A stretch of 64,000 nucleotides of DNA. Source: Streptomyces sp. PCS3-D2 (GTDB lineage: Bacteria; Actinomycetota; Actinomycetes; Streptomycetales; Streptomycetaceae). Position numbers and translations under genes: made by a program. Numbering within the stretch: the stretch's first letter is position 1; each line of letters starts with the position of its first letter. The notes beneath the pieces were generated by a model. That model saw only the letters and a program-made list of their open reading frames with translations. It ran no database searches and was not told the DNA's origin. The DNA lies in contig NZ_CP097800.1 in assembly GCF_000612545.2 (NCBI RefSeq), positions 4,278,501-4,342,500 of the forward strand, given 5' to 3'. Positions 16,380 to 23,662 of this stretch are shown piece by piece.

Positions 16380-17660
16380 GTGACGCAGAGCGGACAAGGG
16401 GGCGCCCCACAGCCGGGTGCTCCGTGGGGCCCGGACCCGGCGTCCGGGTATCCGGCGTACCCCGAGCAGCCGCAGCCCGGGGCCGCCTACGGGTACCCGC
16501 AGGCCTACCCCGGTCAAGAGGCGGCGCCCGGGCACGTGGTCGGGCCCGGCTACGAGGGTCCTGGTGCACCGCACGGCTACGGCTATCCGCCGCTGCCCGA
16601 GGCCGCCACCCAGTACATACCGCCCGTCCCGGCCGCTCCCGCGGAGGCCGCGACGCAGTACATACCGCCCGTCCCGCAGTATCCCGGGCACGACGAGGCG
16701 GCGACCCAGTTCATCCCCCCGGTGTCGGCGGGCCCCGCGGGCCCCGCGGGCCCCGCTCCGGCGGAGGCGGCGACGCAGTACATCCCGCCGGTCCCCTCCG
16801 ATCCGGGCCCCGGTGCTCCCGCCGCCTCCGCCGTCGAAGGGTTCGACGGCCTGTTCCGCGGTGACGACTCCGCCGGTCACACCCAGCAGCTGCCGCCCGT
16901 GCAGGAGCCCGTGCTGCGGGGCCGTCCGCCGCAACGGCCCTACCCGCCGCGCGCGCAGGCCCCCGTACCGCCGCAGGCGCACCAGCCCCACCCGAACCAG
17001 CAGTACGCCCCGCCCCCGCCGGCGGACTCCTCCCGCAAGGTCTCGCCCGCGATCATCGGCGCCGTCGTGATCGGTCTCGCCGTCGTCGGTCTCGGCGTGG
17101 GCTCGCTGCTCGGCGACGGCAAGCCCCGCAACAGCGACCCGGGCGCCGTGCCCGTCGCGCCGACCGCGAGCGGCGGTTCGGCCCCTGCCGGCGAGGCCCC
17201 GGTCGATCCGGCCCGCTCGCAAGCCGTCCAATTGGACAAGCTGCTCGCGGACAGCAACGACAGCCGGGCCGCGGTGATCAAGGCCGTGGAGGACATCAAG
17301 GGCTGCGCCAACCTCGACCAGGCGGCCTCGGACCTGCGCGACGCGGCCCGTCAGCGCGAGGAACTCATCACCCGGCTGGAGGAGTTGAAGGTCGACAAGC
17401 TGCCCGACCACGCCAGGCTGTCCGCTGCCCTCACCAAGGCCTGGCAGGCCTCGGCGGACGCCGACAACAGCTACGCGGAGTGGGCGGACGAGGTGCACGA
17501 CGACAAGTGCAAGGGTGGCAAGGCCAAGGCCACCAAGAACGCCTCCGAAGGCAACAAGTCGAGCGGTGAGGCGACCAGGGCCAAGGAGTCGGCCGCGGGC
17601 ATGTGGAACACGATCGCGGCCAAGTACGGACTCACCAAGCGAGACAAGTCCCAGCTCTGA
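16380..17660 (+). CDS. Membrane-anchored protein with proline-rich TQYIPPV repeats
   Basis: The 426-residue protein begins at a GTG after GGAGAAGGAGTCCC. Residues 1-220 are proline/glycine-rich and include four copies of an EAATQ(Y/F)IPPV unit (about residues 78-140). One transmembrane segment follows (VSPAIIGAVVIGLAVVGLGVGSLLG, near residue 225), and then a roughly 170-residue extracytoplasmic helical domain with a likely coiled coil (LDQAASDLRDAARQREEL) and two Cys that could pair. The repeats lie on the cytoplasmic side by topology and could bind a WW/SH3-like or cytoskeletal partner. No enzyme motif is seen. Confidence 0.72.
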   Translation: MTQSGQGGAPQPGAPWGPDPASGYPAYPEQPQPGAAYGYPQAYPGQEAAPGHVVGPGYEGPGAPHGYGYPPLPEAATQYIPPVPAAPAEAATQYIPPVPQYPGHDEAATQFIPPVSAGPAGPAGPAPAEAATQYIPPVPSDPGPGAPAASAVEGFDGLFRGDDSAGHTQQLPPVQEPVLRGRPPQRPYPPRAQAPVPPQAHQPHPNQQYAPPPPADSSRKVSPAIIGAVVIGLAVVGLGVGSLLGDGKPRNSDPGAVPVAPTASGGSAPAGEAPVDPARSQAVQLDKLLADSNDSRAAVIKAVEDIKGCANLDQAASDLRDAARQREELITRLEELKVDKLPDHARLSAALTKAWQASADADNSYAEWADEVHDDKCKGGKAKATKNASEGNKSSGEATRAKESAAGMWNTIAAKYGLTKRDKSQL

Positions 17661-17740
17661 GCCTCCCCGGGATCTCCCCGGGGCGACTCCGGGGCGACCC
17701 GGCCTCCCCGGCCTTCCCCCGACGCCGGTACGGGCCGCAC

Positions 17741-19054
17741 TCACGCCGTGTGCGGGGATCCCACCAGCGTCGGGGTCATGTCCAGGCTCGGCTCGCCCGG
17801 CTGCGCCACGAGACGCCCGGACTGCACGATCTGGAAGGTGACCCGTCCGTTGACGATGCGGGGGAAGCCGGCGACGGCGCGCATGTCCTGGTAGCGCCAG
17901 CTCAGGTCCGGGGTGAGGCCGCCGGTCTGCACGGGCTGGGACTCGTTCAGCGAGCGCTTGACCCTGTGGGCGTCGACGGCCTCGTCCGGGTCGAGGCGCT
18001 TCACGATCTCGCTCAGCACCGTGTACGCGATCCAGGTGGTCTGCGCGCCGGTGTCGTCGGGGTCGACGGTGTCGTCGCCGAAGGCGAAGTCGTTGACGAC
18101 CTTGCGCATCGGCTCCCAGGCGGGATCGGAGGCCACCGGGTACCAGCCCGTGAGGTAGGCGCCCTCGAAGGGGCTCTCCCGGCCGCCCGTGCGGTCCACC
18201 AGGGACTGGCTGACACTGCCCAGTACGGAGGAGATCTGCGGCTTCCTGCGCTGCGGTTCGGTGCGGCGGAACGCGTCGAAGAACGTCTCGGTGCGCTCGC
18301 CGAGGACCGCGGTCACGCAGCCCCTCTCCTTCTCCTTTTCCTTCTCCTTTTCCTTCTCCTTGCCGGTGCCGGTGCCGGTGAGGTGCGCGAGTGCCGCGCT
18401 CGCCTGCGGATTGAAGTCGGCGGAGTCCTCGGCGGCCCGGATGTCGGCGGCGTCGGCCATCTTGTTGGCCCGCAGTCCGGCGTTGAGCAGGACCGGCAGC
18501 GTGTCGCCCGCGATGGTGTCGGGGCGGACCAGCGCGACCTGGTCGCAGACGCGGCCGAGCTGGTGGCCGGCGCCCGCGATCAGGACCGACTGGCCGCCGT
18601 TGACCGGGTAGGAGAGCGGGGACTGGAACTCCTCGGAGGAGACCCCGTAGCCGCCGATGAAGGGAATTCCCTCCACCTCCAGGGGGGCCATGAAGGCGCG
18701 TCCGTGCTGGCTGTAGGAGCCCACGACGGCGACGGCCTTCTCCGCGACCGCTTCGCGGGCGCAGTCGGCGGCGCCGCTGGGCGTGTTCTTCTCGTTGCAG
18801 GTCAGTACGCGTAGTTTGTGGCCGTTGATTCCACCCTGGGCGTTCACCCAGCGCTCGTAGGCTTTGGCCATTCCGGTCATACCGGGCATGTTCGTGGCGC
18901 CGGTCCCTTCCGGGGCGAACGTCATGACGGTGATGGTGCCGCCGGACCCCCCCGAGCCCCCGGGGAGAGTCCCGCACCCGGCCACGAGGCATGCACCCAT
19001 CGCCGTGGCCGCGAAGGTGCGGGAGAGGGACACTGCGCGTCGCGAGATGGTCAT
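17741..19054 (-). CDS. Lipoprotein substrate-binding protein, branched-chain amino acid ABC transporter type
   Basis: The 437-residue protein has a lipoprotein signal peptide (TISRRAVSLSRTFAATAMGACLVAGC; lipobox LVAGC, so Cys is the mature N-terminus). Type I periplasmic-binding features follow: the mature start GGTITVMTFAPEG, KAYERWVNAQGGINGHKL, and VAVVGSYSQHG. Members bind amino acids or other small molecules outside the cell. No permease or ATPase genes are adjacent, so it is an orphan receptor or works with components elsewhere. A 12-bp tandem repeat (18328-18361) encodes an alternating Lys-Glu tract near residues 230-241. I chose the ATG that starts the signal peptide, not an upstream in-frame start. 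Confidence 0.82.
   Translation of the reverse strand: MTISRRAVSLSRTFAATAMGACLVAGCGTLPGGSGGSGGTITVMTFAPEGTGATNMPGMTGMAKAYERWVNAQGGINGHKLRVLTCNEKNTPSGAADCAREAVAEKAVAVVGSYSQHGRAFMAPLEVEGIPFIGGYGVSSEEFQSPLSYPVNGGQSVLIAGAGHQLGRVCDQVALVRPDTIAGDTLPVLLNAGLRANKMADAADIRAAEDSADFNPQASAALAHLTGTGTGKEKEKEKEKEKERGCVTAVLGERTETFFDAFRRTEPQRRKPQISSVLGSVSQSLVDRTGGRESPFEGAYLTGWYPVASDPAWEPMRKVVNDFAFGDDTVDPDDTGAQTTWIAYTVLSEIVKRLDPDEAVDAHRVKRSLNESQPVQTGGLTPDLSWRYQDMRAVAGFPRIVNGRVTFQIVQSGRLVAQPGEPSLDMTPTLVGSPHTA
18328..18361 (-). repeat. 12-bp tandem repeat inside the binding-protein gene
   Basis: About 2.8 copies of a 12-base unit (plus strand CCTTCTCCTTTT) encode alternating Lys and Glu, followed by three copies of a Thr-Gly hexamer. 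Copy-number change would keep the reading frame. Confidence 0.7.
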
Positions 19055-19193
19055 GTCCAAGCACCATTCCGCCCCACCGGTAACTGTCGAGTGAGACGGA
19101 CACAACATTCGGTGACGTCGAGGTGAATTGCGGGGGCGCCGTCGCACGCGGGCCCTTCAAGATCGCACCGAACGGGAACGTACGATCGAAAGC

Positions 19194-19697
19194 GTGACAT
19201 TCGCCCAAGGTTCGAAGAACTCTTCCAAACGCGGCGGCCGCTCCTCCACCATGGGCGGCATGCCCCTGAACGACATGCCGTGGTGGCGCTGGCGCAGCAA
19301 CGTGCGCTCGGCGCTGCACATGCTTTCCGATCCGGCCTTCCACGAGGACACCTGGCTGGCCGGCGGCGAAGGGTACGGCGACGTCACCGACGCCGTCTAC
19401 CGGCTCGTCGAGGACACCTGGCTCGACAGCTGGTCGGCCGAGAAGTACGTCGGCACGATCTTCCGCGACTCGCAGGAGGCGGCCCTCGTGGACCTCGCCG
19501 TGCTGCGCGTGCTCCGGATCCTCCACCAGGTCGGCCCCGACGCACCCGTCTCGGTCTACCTGGAGCACCACGCGTGGCCCGAGGCCGTCCGCGCCGCACG
19601 CGAGGCGCACGTACGGCTGGCGCAGGCCGACGGGGACGACCCGGACGTACGGCCCACCTCGCTGGAAGCGTTGAGGATGCTCACCCGCGCGGTGTGA
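19194..19697 (+). CDS. Conserved actinobacterial protein (SCO4402-like family)
   Basis: The 167-residue soluble protein has no recognised catalytic motif. It contains a Trp-rich stretch (MPLNDMPWWRWRSNVRSALHMLSDPAFH) and an acidic C-terminal region. It sits directly before purU (14-base gap), a pairing I believe is conserved in Streptomyces. The GTG start was chosen because the preceding in-frame residues are Arg-rich and lack a ribosome binding site. Function unknown; the family name is from memory. Confidence 0.7.
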   Translation: MTFAQGSKNSSKRGGRSSTMGGMPLNDMPWWRWRSNVRSALHMLSDPAFHEDTWLAGGEGYGDVTDAVYRLVEDTWLDSWSAEKYVGTIFRDSQEAALVDLAVLRVLRILHQVGPDAPVSVYLEHHAWPEAVRAAREAHVRLAQADGDDPDVRPTSLEALRMLTRAV

Positions 19698-19711
19698 AAG
19701 GCTGTGCGGTC

Positions 19712-20596
19712 ATGAGCGACCCGCACAACGAGGCCCAGGCCCAGCAGCAGCCCCAGTACGTCCTGACCGTGTCATGCCCCGACAAGCAGGGCATCGTGCA
19801 CGCCGTGTCGAGCTACTTGTTCATGACCGGCTGCAACATCGTGGACAGCCAGCAGTTCGGAGACCGGGAGACCGGGCTCTTCTTCATGCGGGTGCACTTC
19901 GAGGCCGAGCCTGCGGTGACGGTGGAGAAGCTGCGGGCGAGCTTCGCCGCCATCGGCGACTCCTTCAAGATGGACTGGCAGATCCACCGCTCCGAGGAGC
20001 GCATGCGGATCATCCTGATGGTGTCCAAGTTCGGGCACTGCCTCAACGACCTGCTCTTCCGCTCGCGGATCGGGGCGTTGCCGGTCGAGATCGCGGCCGT
20101 GGTCTCCAACCACACCGACTTCGCCGAACTGGTCGCCTCCTACGAGGTGCCGTTCGTGCACATCCCGGTGACGAAGGACACCAAGGCCCAGGCGGAGGCC
20201 CAGCTGCTGGAACTCGTACGCGCGGAGAACGTCGAGTTGGTCGTGCTGGCGCGGTACATGCAGGTGCTGTCGGACACCCTCTGCAAGGAGCTGAGCGGGC
20301 GGATCATCAACATCCACCACTCCTTCCTGCCGAGCTTCAAGGGCGCCAAGCCGTACCACCAGGCGCACGCGCGCGGTGTGAAGCTGATCGGTGCGACCGC
20401 CCACTACGTGACGGCGGACCTCGACGAGGGGCCGATCATCGAGCAGGAGGTCGAGCGGGTGGGCCACGAGGTCACCCCGGACCAGCTGGTGGCCGTCGGC
20501 CGCGACGTGGAGTGCCAGGCGCTCGCGCGCGCGGTGAAGTGGCACAGCGAGCACCGCGTGCTGCTGAACGGCTCCCGCACCGTCGTCTTCGCCTGA
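19712..20596 (+). CDS. purU: Formyltetrahydrofolate deformylase
   Basis: The 294-residue enzyme hydrolyses 10-formyl-THF to formate and THF, balancing one-carbon pools. An N-terminal ACT domain (about residues 10-85: YVLTVSCPDKQGIVHAVSSYLF) precedes a formyltransferase-fold domain. Catalytic features are NIHHSFLPSFKGAKPYHQA (Asn and His) and HYVTADLDEGPIIEQE (Asp). Both domains are complete and the length is normal. The ATG follows the SCO4402-like gene by 14 bases, suggesting an operon. A perfect hairpin lies 10 bases after the stop. Confidence 0.95.
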   Translation: MSDPHNEAQAQQQPQYVLTVSCPDKQGIVHAVSSYLFMTGCNIVDSQQFGDRETGLFFMRVHFEAEPAVTVEKLRASFAAIGDSFKMDWQIHRSEERMRIILMVSKFGHCLNDLLFRSRIGALPVEIAAVVSNHTDFAELVASYEVPFVHIPVTKDTKAQAEAQLLELVRAENVELVVLARYMQVLSDTLCKELSGRIINIHHSFLPSFKGAKPYHQAHARGVKLIGATAHYVTADLDEGPIIEQEVERVGHEVTPDQLVAVGRDVECQALARAVKWHSEHRVLLNGSRTVVFA

Positions 20597-20606
20597 CGTA
20601 CGGGCC

Positions 20607-20630
20607 GCGCGCGGGTGGTGACCCGCGCGC
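20607..20630 (+). terminator. Hairpin after purU
   Basis: GCGCGCGGGT and ACCCGCGCGC form a perfect 10-bp stem with a GGTG loop, starting 10 bases after the stop. Confidence 0.65.
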
Positions 20631-20703
20631 CGCAGGCGCCGGCGGGCAGGGGCCGGCAGACCGGGACGGCCGGCCCGTGACCGGCGGCGGCCGGCACCGG
20701 CCC

Positions 20704-20747
20704 GCAGTGCGCCTGGGCCCGCGGTGCGCCTGGGCCCGCAGTGCGCC
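20704..20747. repeat. 17-bp direct repeats
   Basis: Two adjacent copies of GC(A/G)GTGCGCCTGGGCCC (20704-20720, 20721-20737) and a partial third (20738-20747). They lie in non-coding sequence between convergent genes. Confidence 0.6.
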
Positions 20748-20933
20748 GTGCGCGGGGCGAGGGCAGGACCGCGCGCCGGGGCGGGGGACCGTGCCCCGGA
20801 TCCCGGTCCGCGGACCGAGGTACGGCACCACCCGGTCGGCCGGCCGGTCCGTCACCGCCCGGCGGGCGGCGCGGCGTCGGGTACTCCGTCCGCTCGGTAC
20901 GCTCCGCCGGTCCGCGCGGGCTCGCCGCAGGCG

Positions 20934-21452
20934 TTACGCGTCGGGGGCCTCCACACCGCAGTACCCCGCGAAGGCGGCCAGGATCTCGTCCTCCGAGATG
21001 CGACCGTCGCCGTCGGTGTCCAGGGCGAGTGCCACCTGCTCGGCGATTTCGGGCGGGGTGCCGAGGACGCGCAGCACCCGGGCCGCTGCCTTCGGCGTCG
21101 CGCCGGCGCCGTCCTCGTCCGCCACCGCGATCACGGCCCGCAGGAACGGGCGGGCGATCTCCGCGAACCGCTGCGGGTTGTCGCGCAGCCGCTTGGCCGC
21201 ACCGGTGATGAACTCCTCGCGGGACACCCGCTGGTCCCCGTCGACGTCCGCGATCCCGGCCATGCCCTGCCAGAACGCCTCGGCTCCGCCGAAGACGGCC
21301 TGACCCTTCTCCGACCTTGCGGTGGTACCGAATTCGGCCAGGACGGCCTTCGCGGCCGTGCTGAAGTCCTCCCGGTCGATGAAGCCGGACCCGTCCTGGT
21401 CGAAGGTGGCGAATCGGGCGGCGATCTTGCGCTCGTATTCTGCGCTGTCCAT
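20934..21452 (-). CDS. EF-hand calcium-binding protein (calerythrin-like)
   Basis: The 172-residue protein has four EF-hand positions. Three have good loops: DQDGSGFIDREDF (about residues 19-31), DVDGDQRVSREEF (about 66-78) and DTDGDGRISEDEI (near the C-terminus). The third in order (DEDGAGATPKAAA) lacks the usual hydrophobic and Glu positions and probably does not bind calcium. This matches the calerythrin family of actinomycete calcium buffers or sensors. The ATG at 21452 follows AAGGTGGA at eight bases; longer upstream frames are not family-like. It is divergent from the sigma factor gene. Confidence 0.9.
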   Translation of the reverse strand: MDSAEYERKIAARFATFDQDGSGFIDREDFSTAAKAVLAEFGTTARSEKGQAVFGGAEAFWQGMAGIADVDGDQRVSREEFITGAAKRLRDNPQRFAEIARPFLRAVIAVADEDGAGATPKAAARVLRVLGTPPEIAEQVALALDTDGDGRISEDEILAAFAGYCGVEAPDA

Positions 21453-21753
21453 ATGCGGCGTTCCACCTTCACGTGTGCGTGGGGTTGAGATCAAGACAAG
21501 GCAGGAGCGTAAGGCCTCGGTGGCCTGCACGTTAAGCGAAGCGGTCAAGCAGGCGGCCGCATCGAACCCGCGCACGGGGAGCGCGGCGGGGCGCGTACGC
21601 GTGTACCCATGTGCCCTCGACCGCACCAACGTTCACGCCCTGCGACGCCCCTATCACGCAGGGCGCACTTCCGAGGGGAGCTTCGGCCAAAACAGGCGCG
21701 ATCGGCCATGTGCCCACTACATTCGATGCGTCGACACACGGCTGGGGGCACTT
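21453..21753. other. Divergent promoter region (301 bp), EF-hand / sigma factor
   Basis: It contains the leader of the EF-hand gene on the minus strand and that of the sigma gene on the plus strand. A perfect 9-bp inverted repeat (21636-21644 and 21657-21665, CGCCCTGCG/CGCAGGGCG) lies about 90 bases before the sigma start and could be an operator. No gene is seen. Confidence 0.45.
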
Positions 21754-22332
21754 ATGCCGAAGGACGTACCACCGCGGTGGGACCGCCGCATGCAGCAGCG
21801 CCTCGCCCGTGGCGAGGCCGCCGCGCTCGGCGAGCTCTACGACCGGTTCGCCTCGCTCGTGCACAGCCTGGCGCACCGCGTGCTGGGCGACGAGAAGGCG
21901 GCGGACCGGATCACCCGCGAAGTCTTCGGCTACATCTGGGAGAACCCGGACGCCTACGACCCCAAGCAGGGCTCCATGCGCTCCTGGGTCGCCCGGATCA
22001 CCCAGGGGCAGGCAGTGGCCCGGCTGCGCCAGGCCGAACTGGGCCGGGGCTCCCGCGAGGAGCTGGAACAGAAGGTGCGCAGCGCCAACGCCGCCGCCCG
22101 CGCCGACTACATCGTCACCTCCATGCCCGCGCCGCTGCGGGCCGCCCTGGAACTCGCGTACTTCAAGCGGCGCGACTACCGGCAGGCCGCCGCCGACCTC
22201 CAGATCAGCGAGGACGAAGCGCGCCGCAGGCTCCGTCTCGGGCTCCAGCTGCTGTCGACCGCCAACGCCCTCCCGCAGGAGGACACCGCCCCGCCCGGTT
22301 ACGGCCCGCGCGAATACGGAACACCCCGATGA
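21754..22332 (+). CDS. ECF-type RNA polymerase sigma factor
   Basis: The 192-residue sigma-70 family protein has region 2 (about residues 15-90: ELYDRFASLVHSLAHRVLGDEKAADRITREVFGYIWENPDAYDPKQGSMRSWVARI) and region 4 (about 120-165: MPAPLRAALELAYFKRRDYRQAAADLQISEDEARRRLRLGL). It directs RNA polymerase to a specific promoter set. The stop overlaps the start of the zinc-motif gene downstream (ATGA), the classic sigma/anti-sigma arrangement. The ATG follows CTGGGGGCACTT. Inducing signal and targets are unknown. Confidence 0.9.
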   Translation: MPKDVPPRWDRRMQQRLARGEAAALGELYDRFASLVHSLAHRVLGDEKAADRITREVFGYIWENPDAYDPKQGSMRSWVARITQGQAVARLRQAELGRGSREELEQKVRSANAAARADYIVTSMPAPLRAALELAYFKRRDYRQAAADLQISEDEARRRLRLGLQLLSTANALPQEDTAPPGYGPREYGTPR

Positions 22333-23591
22333 ACGGCCCCGCCCAGTCGCCCGACGACGGATACGAACGTCCCGGCGGCCAGGCGCGCATACCGGGCCCG
22401 CGCGGAGCCGCCGACGACCTCGACCCGGCACACGCGCCCCGCCCCCTGCCGCTGTCGCCGCCGACGGAGCCGGCACCGCCGCCGGCGCCGCCGCCCTCGC
22501 ACGCCGTGCTGAAGTCCCTGCTCGGCGCGTGGGCTCTCGCCGCGTGCTCGGCCGAGGAGACCCGGGCGGTCGAGGACCACCTCACCGAGTGCGCTCCCTG
22601 CGCCGAGGAGGCGCTGCGACTGCGCGACGCGGTCGGGCTGCTGCACCCGGAGGAGAGCCTCGACCTCAAACCCCTGCTGCGCTCGCGGGTTCTGGAAGAC
22701 TGCCTCGGCAAGCGGCCGGCCCGCATTCCGGTGCCGTCCTGGGCGAGTTCGTACGACACCGAGGCCGCGCGGCTGGACGCACTGCTCCAGGACTTCGGCG
22801 ACTCCGAGTGGCACACCCCGGTGCGCCTGAAGTGGTTCGAGGAGGAACGCAGCCGGTCGCAGCGGACGACGGTCGCGGGTGTGATCGGACACCTCATGAC
22901 GGTCGACGGGCTGATCGCCATGGCTCTCGGTCTGGACGACCCGCTGGGCGCGGAGGCGCCGCCGGGAGGTCCGACCGCACGGACGGAGTACTTCTGGGGC
23001 GCGTCGCCGTACCCGACGACCCGGCGGGTGCGCGAGCCGTGGCGAGAACAGAGCCACACCCTGGTCCGCACGGTGTCCTTCGCAGGTCGTGGTGTCGCCG
23101 AACTCGCCGTGGACTACGGCGGTTTCGCCCTTCCGCTCGGTGACGCCTTCCTGGAGCGGGCCTTCGAGTGCTGGGTGCACGCATGGGACATCGCGGACGC
23201 GGTGGACTACCCGTACGAGCCGCCCTCCGGGCCCCACCTGCACGGGATGATCGACCTTGCGGCGCGGCTGCTGCCGGGCGCGCTGGCGCAGCGGCGGCGC
23301 GCGGGCCTGGCCGCCCCGGCGCGGGGCCTGGTCGCGGCGGGAAGTCCCGGGCGGACCCTGCACCTGGAGATCGAGGGTGCGGGTGGCGGCGGCTGGGACA
23401 TCGCGCTGGACTCGCCGGGAGCGATGCCGTCGCCGGAACGCACGGTGGCGGAGATCGCCCTGGACGGCATCGAGTTCTGCCAGCTGGCCGCGGGCCACAT
23501 CGCCCCGGAGGACGTGGCGGCGGGCCAGCACGGCGACCGCGAGGCGATCCGCGACGTCCTCTTCGCGGCGGCCTCCCTGAGCCGCCTGTAG
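22329..23591 (+). CDS. Zinc-motif anti-sigma factor fused to a mycothiol maleylpyruvate isomerase-like domain
   Basis: The 420-residue protein has a Pro-rich N-terminus, then a ZAS-type zinc motif (about residues 65-110; H-x3-C-x2-C in HLTECAPCAEEAL), which in anti-sigma factors holds the sigma factor. The C-terminal two thirds resemble the MDMPI/DinB fold (RLDALLQDFGDSEWHTPV, VIGHLMTVDGLIAMALG, CWVHAWDIADAV), which often binds metal and mycothiol. No transmembrane segment is seen, so it is cytoplasmic. I infer a redox or thiol-sensing anti-sigma factor for the overlapping upstream sigma gene. Confidence 0.82.
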   Translation: MNGPAQSPDDGYERPGGQARIPGPRGAADDLDPAHAPRPLPLSPPTEPAPPPAPPPSHAVLKSLLGAWALAACSAEETRAVEDHLTECAPCAEEALRLRDAVGLLHPEESLDLKPLLRSRVLEDCLGKRPARIPVPSWASSYDTEAARLDALLQDFGDSEWHTPVRLKWFEEERSRSQRTTVAGVIGHLMTVDGLIAMALGLDDPLGAEAPPGGPTARTEYFWGASPYPTTRRVREPWREQSHTLVRTVSFAGRGVAELAVDYGGFALPLGDAFLERAFECWVHAWDIADAVDYPYEPPSGPHLHGMIDLAARLLPGALAQRRRAGLAAPARGLVAAGSPGRTLHLEIEGAGGGGWDIALDSPGAMPSPERTVAEIALDGIEFCQLAAGHIAPEDVAAGQHGDREAIRDVLFAAASLSRL

Positions 23592-23662
23592 GGGGTACGT
23601 ACCCCCGAACCCAGCGCCTCCGCCCCACCAGCATCCGCCGTGCTCCGACCCCGCCCCGCCCC

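Larger units (their letters stand above)
20597..20933. other. Intergenic region (337 bp) between convergent purU and EF-hand genes
   Basis: It holds the purU terminator hairpin and a 17-bp direct repeat (separate entries). The rest is G+C-rich with no convincing frame or signal. Confidence 0.5.

Noticed and set aside
15525-19610. A 1361-codon minus-strand frame
   Set aside because: It crosses several well-supported genes on both strands, is Arg/Gly-rich without domains, and results from high-G+C codon bias.
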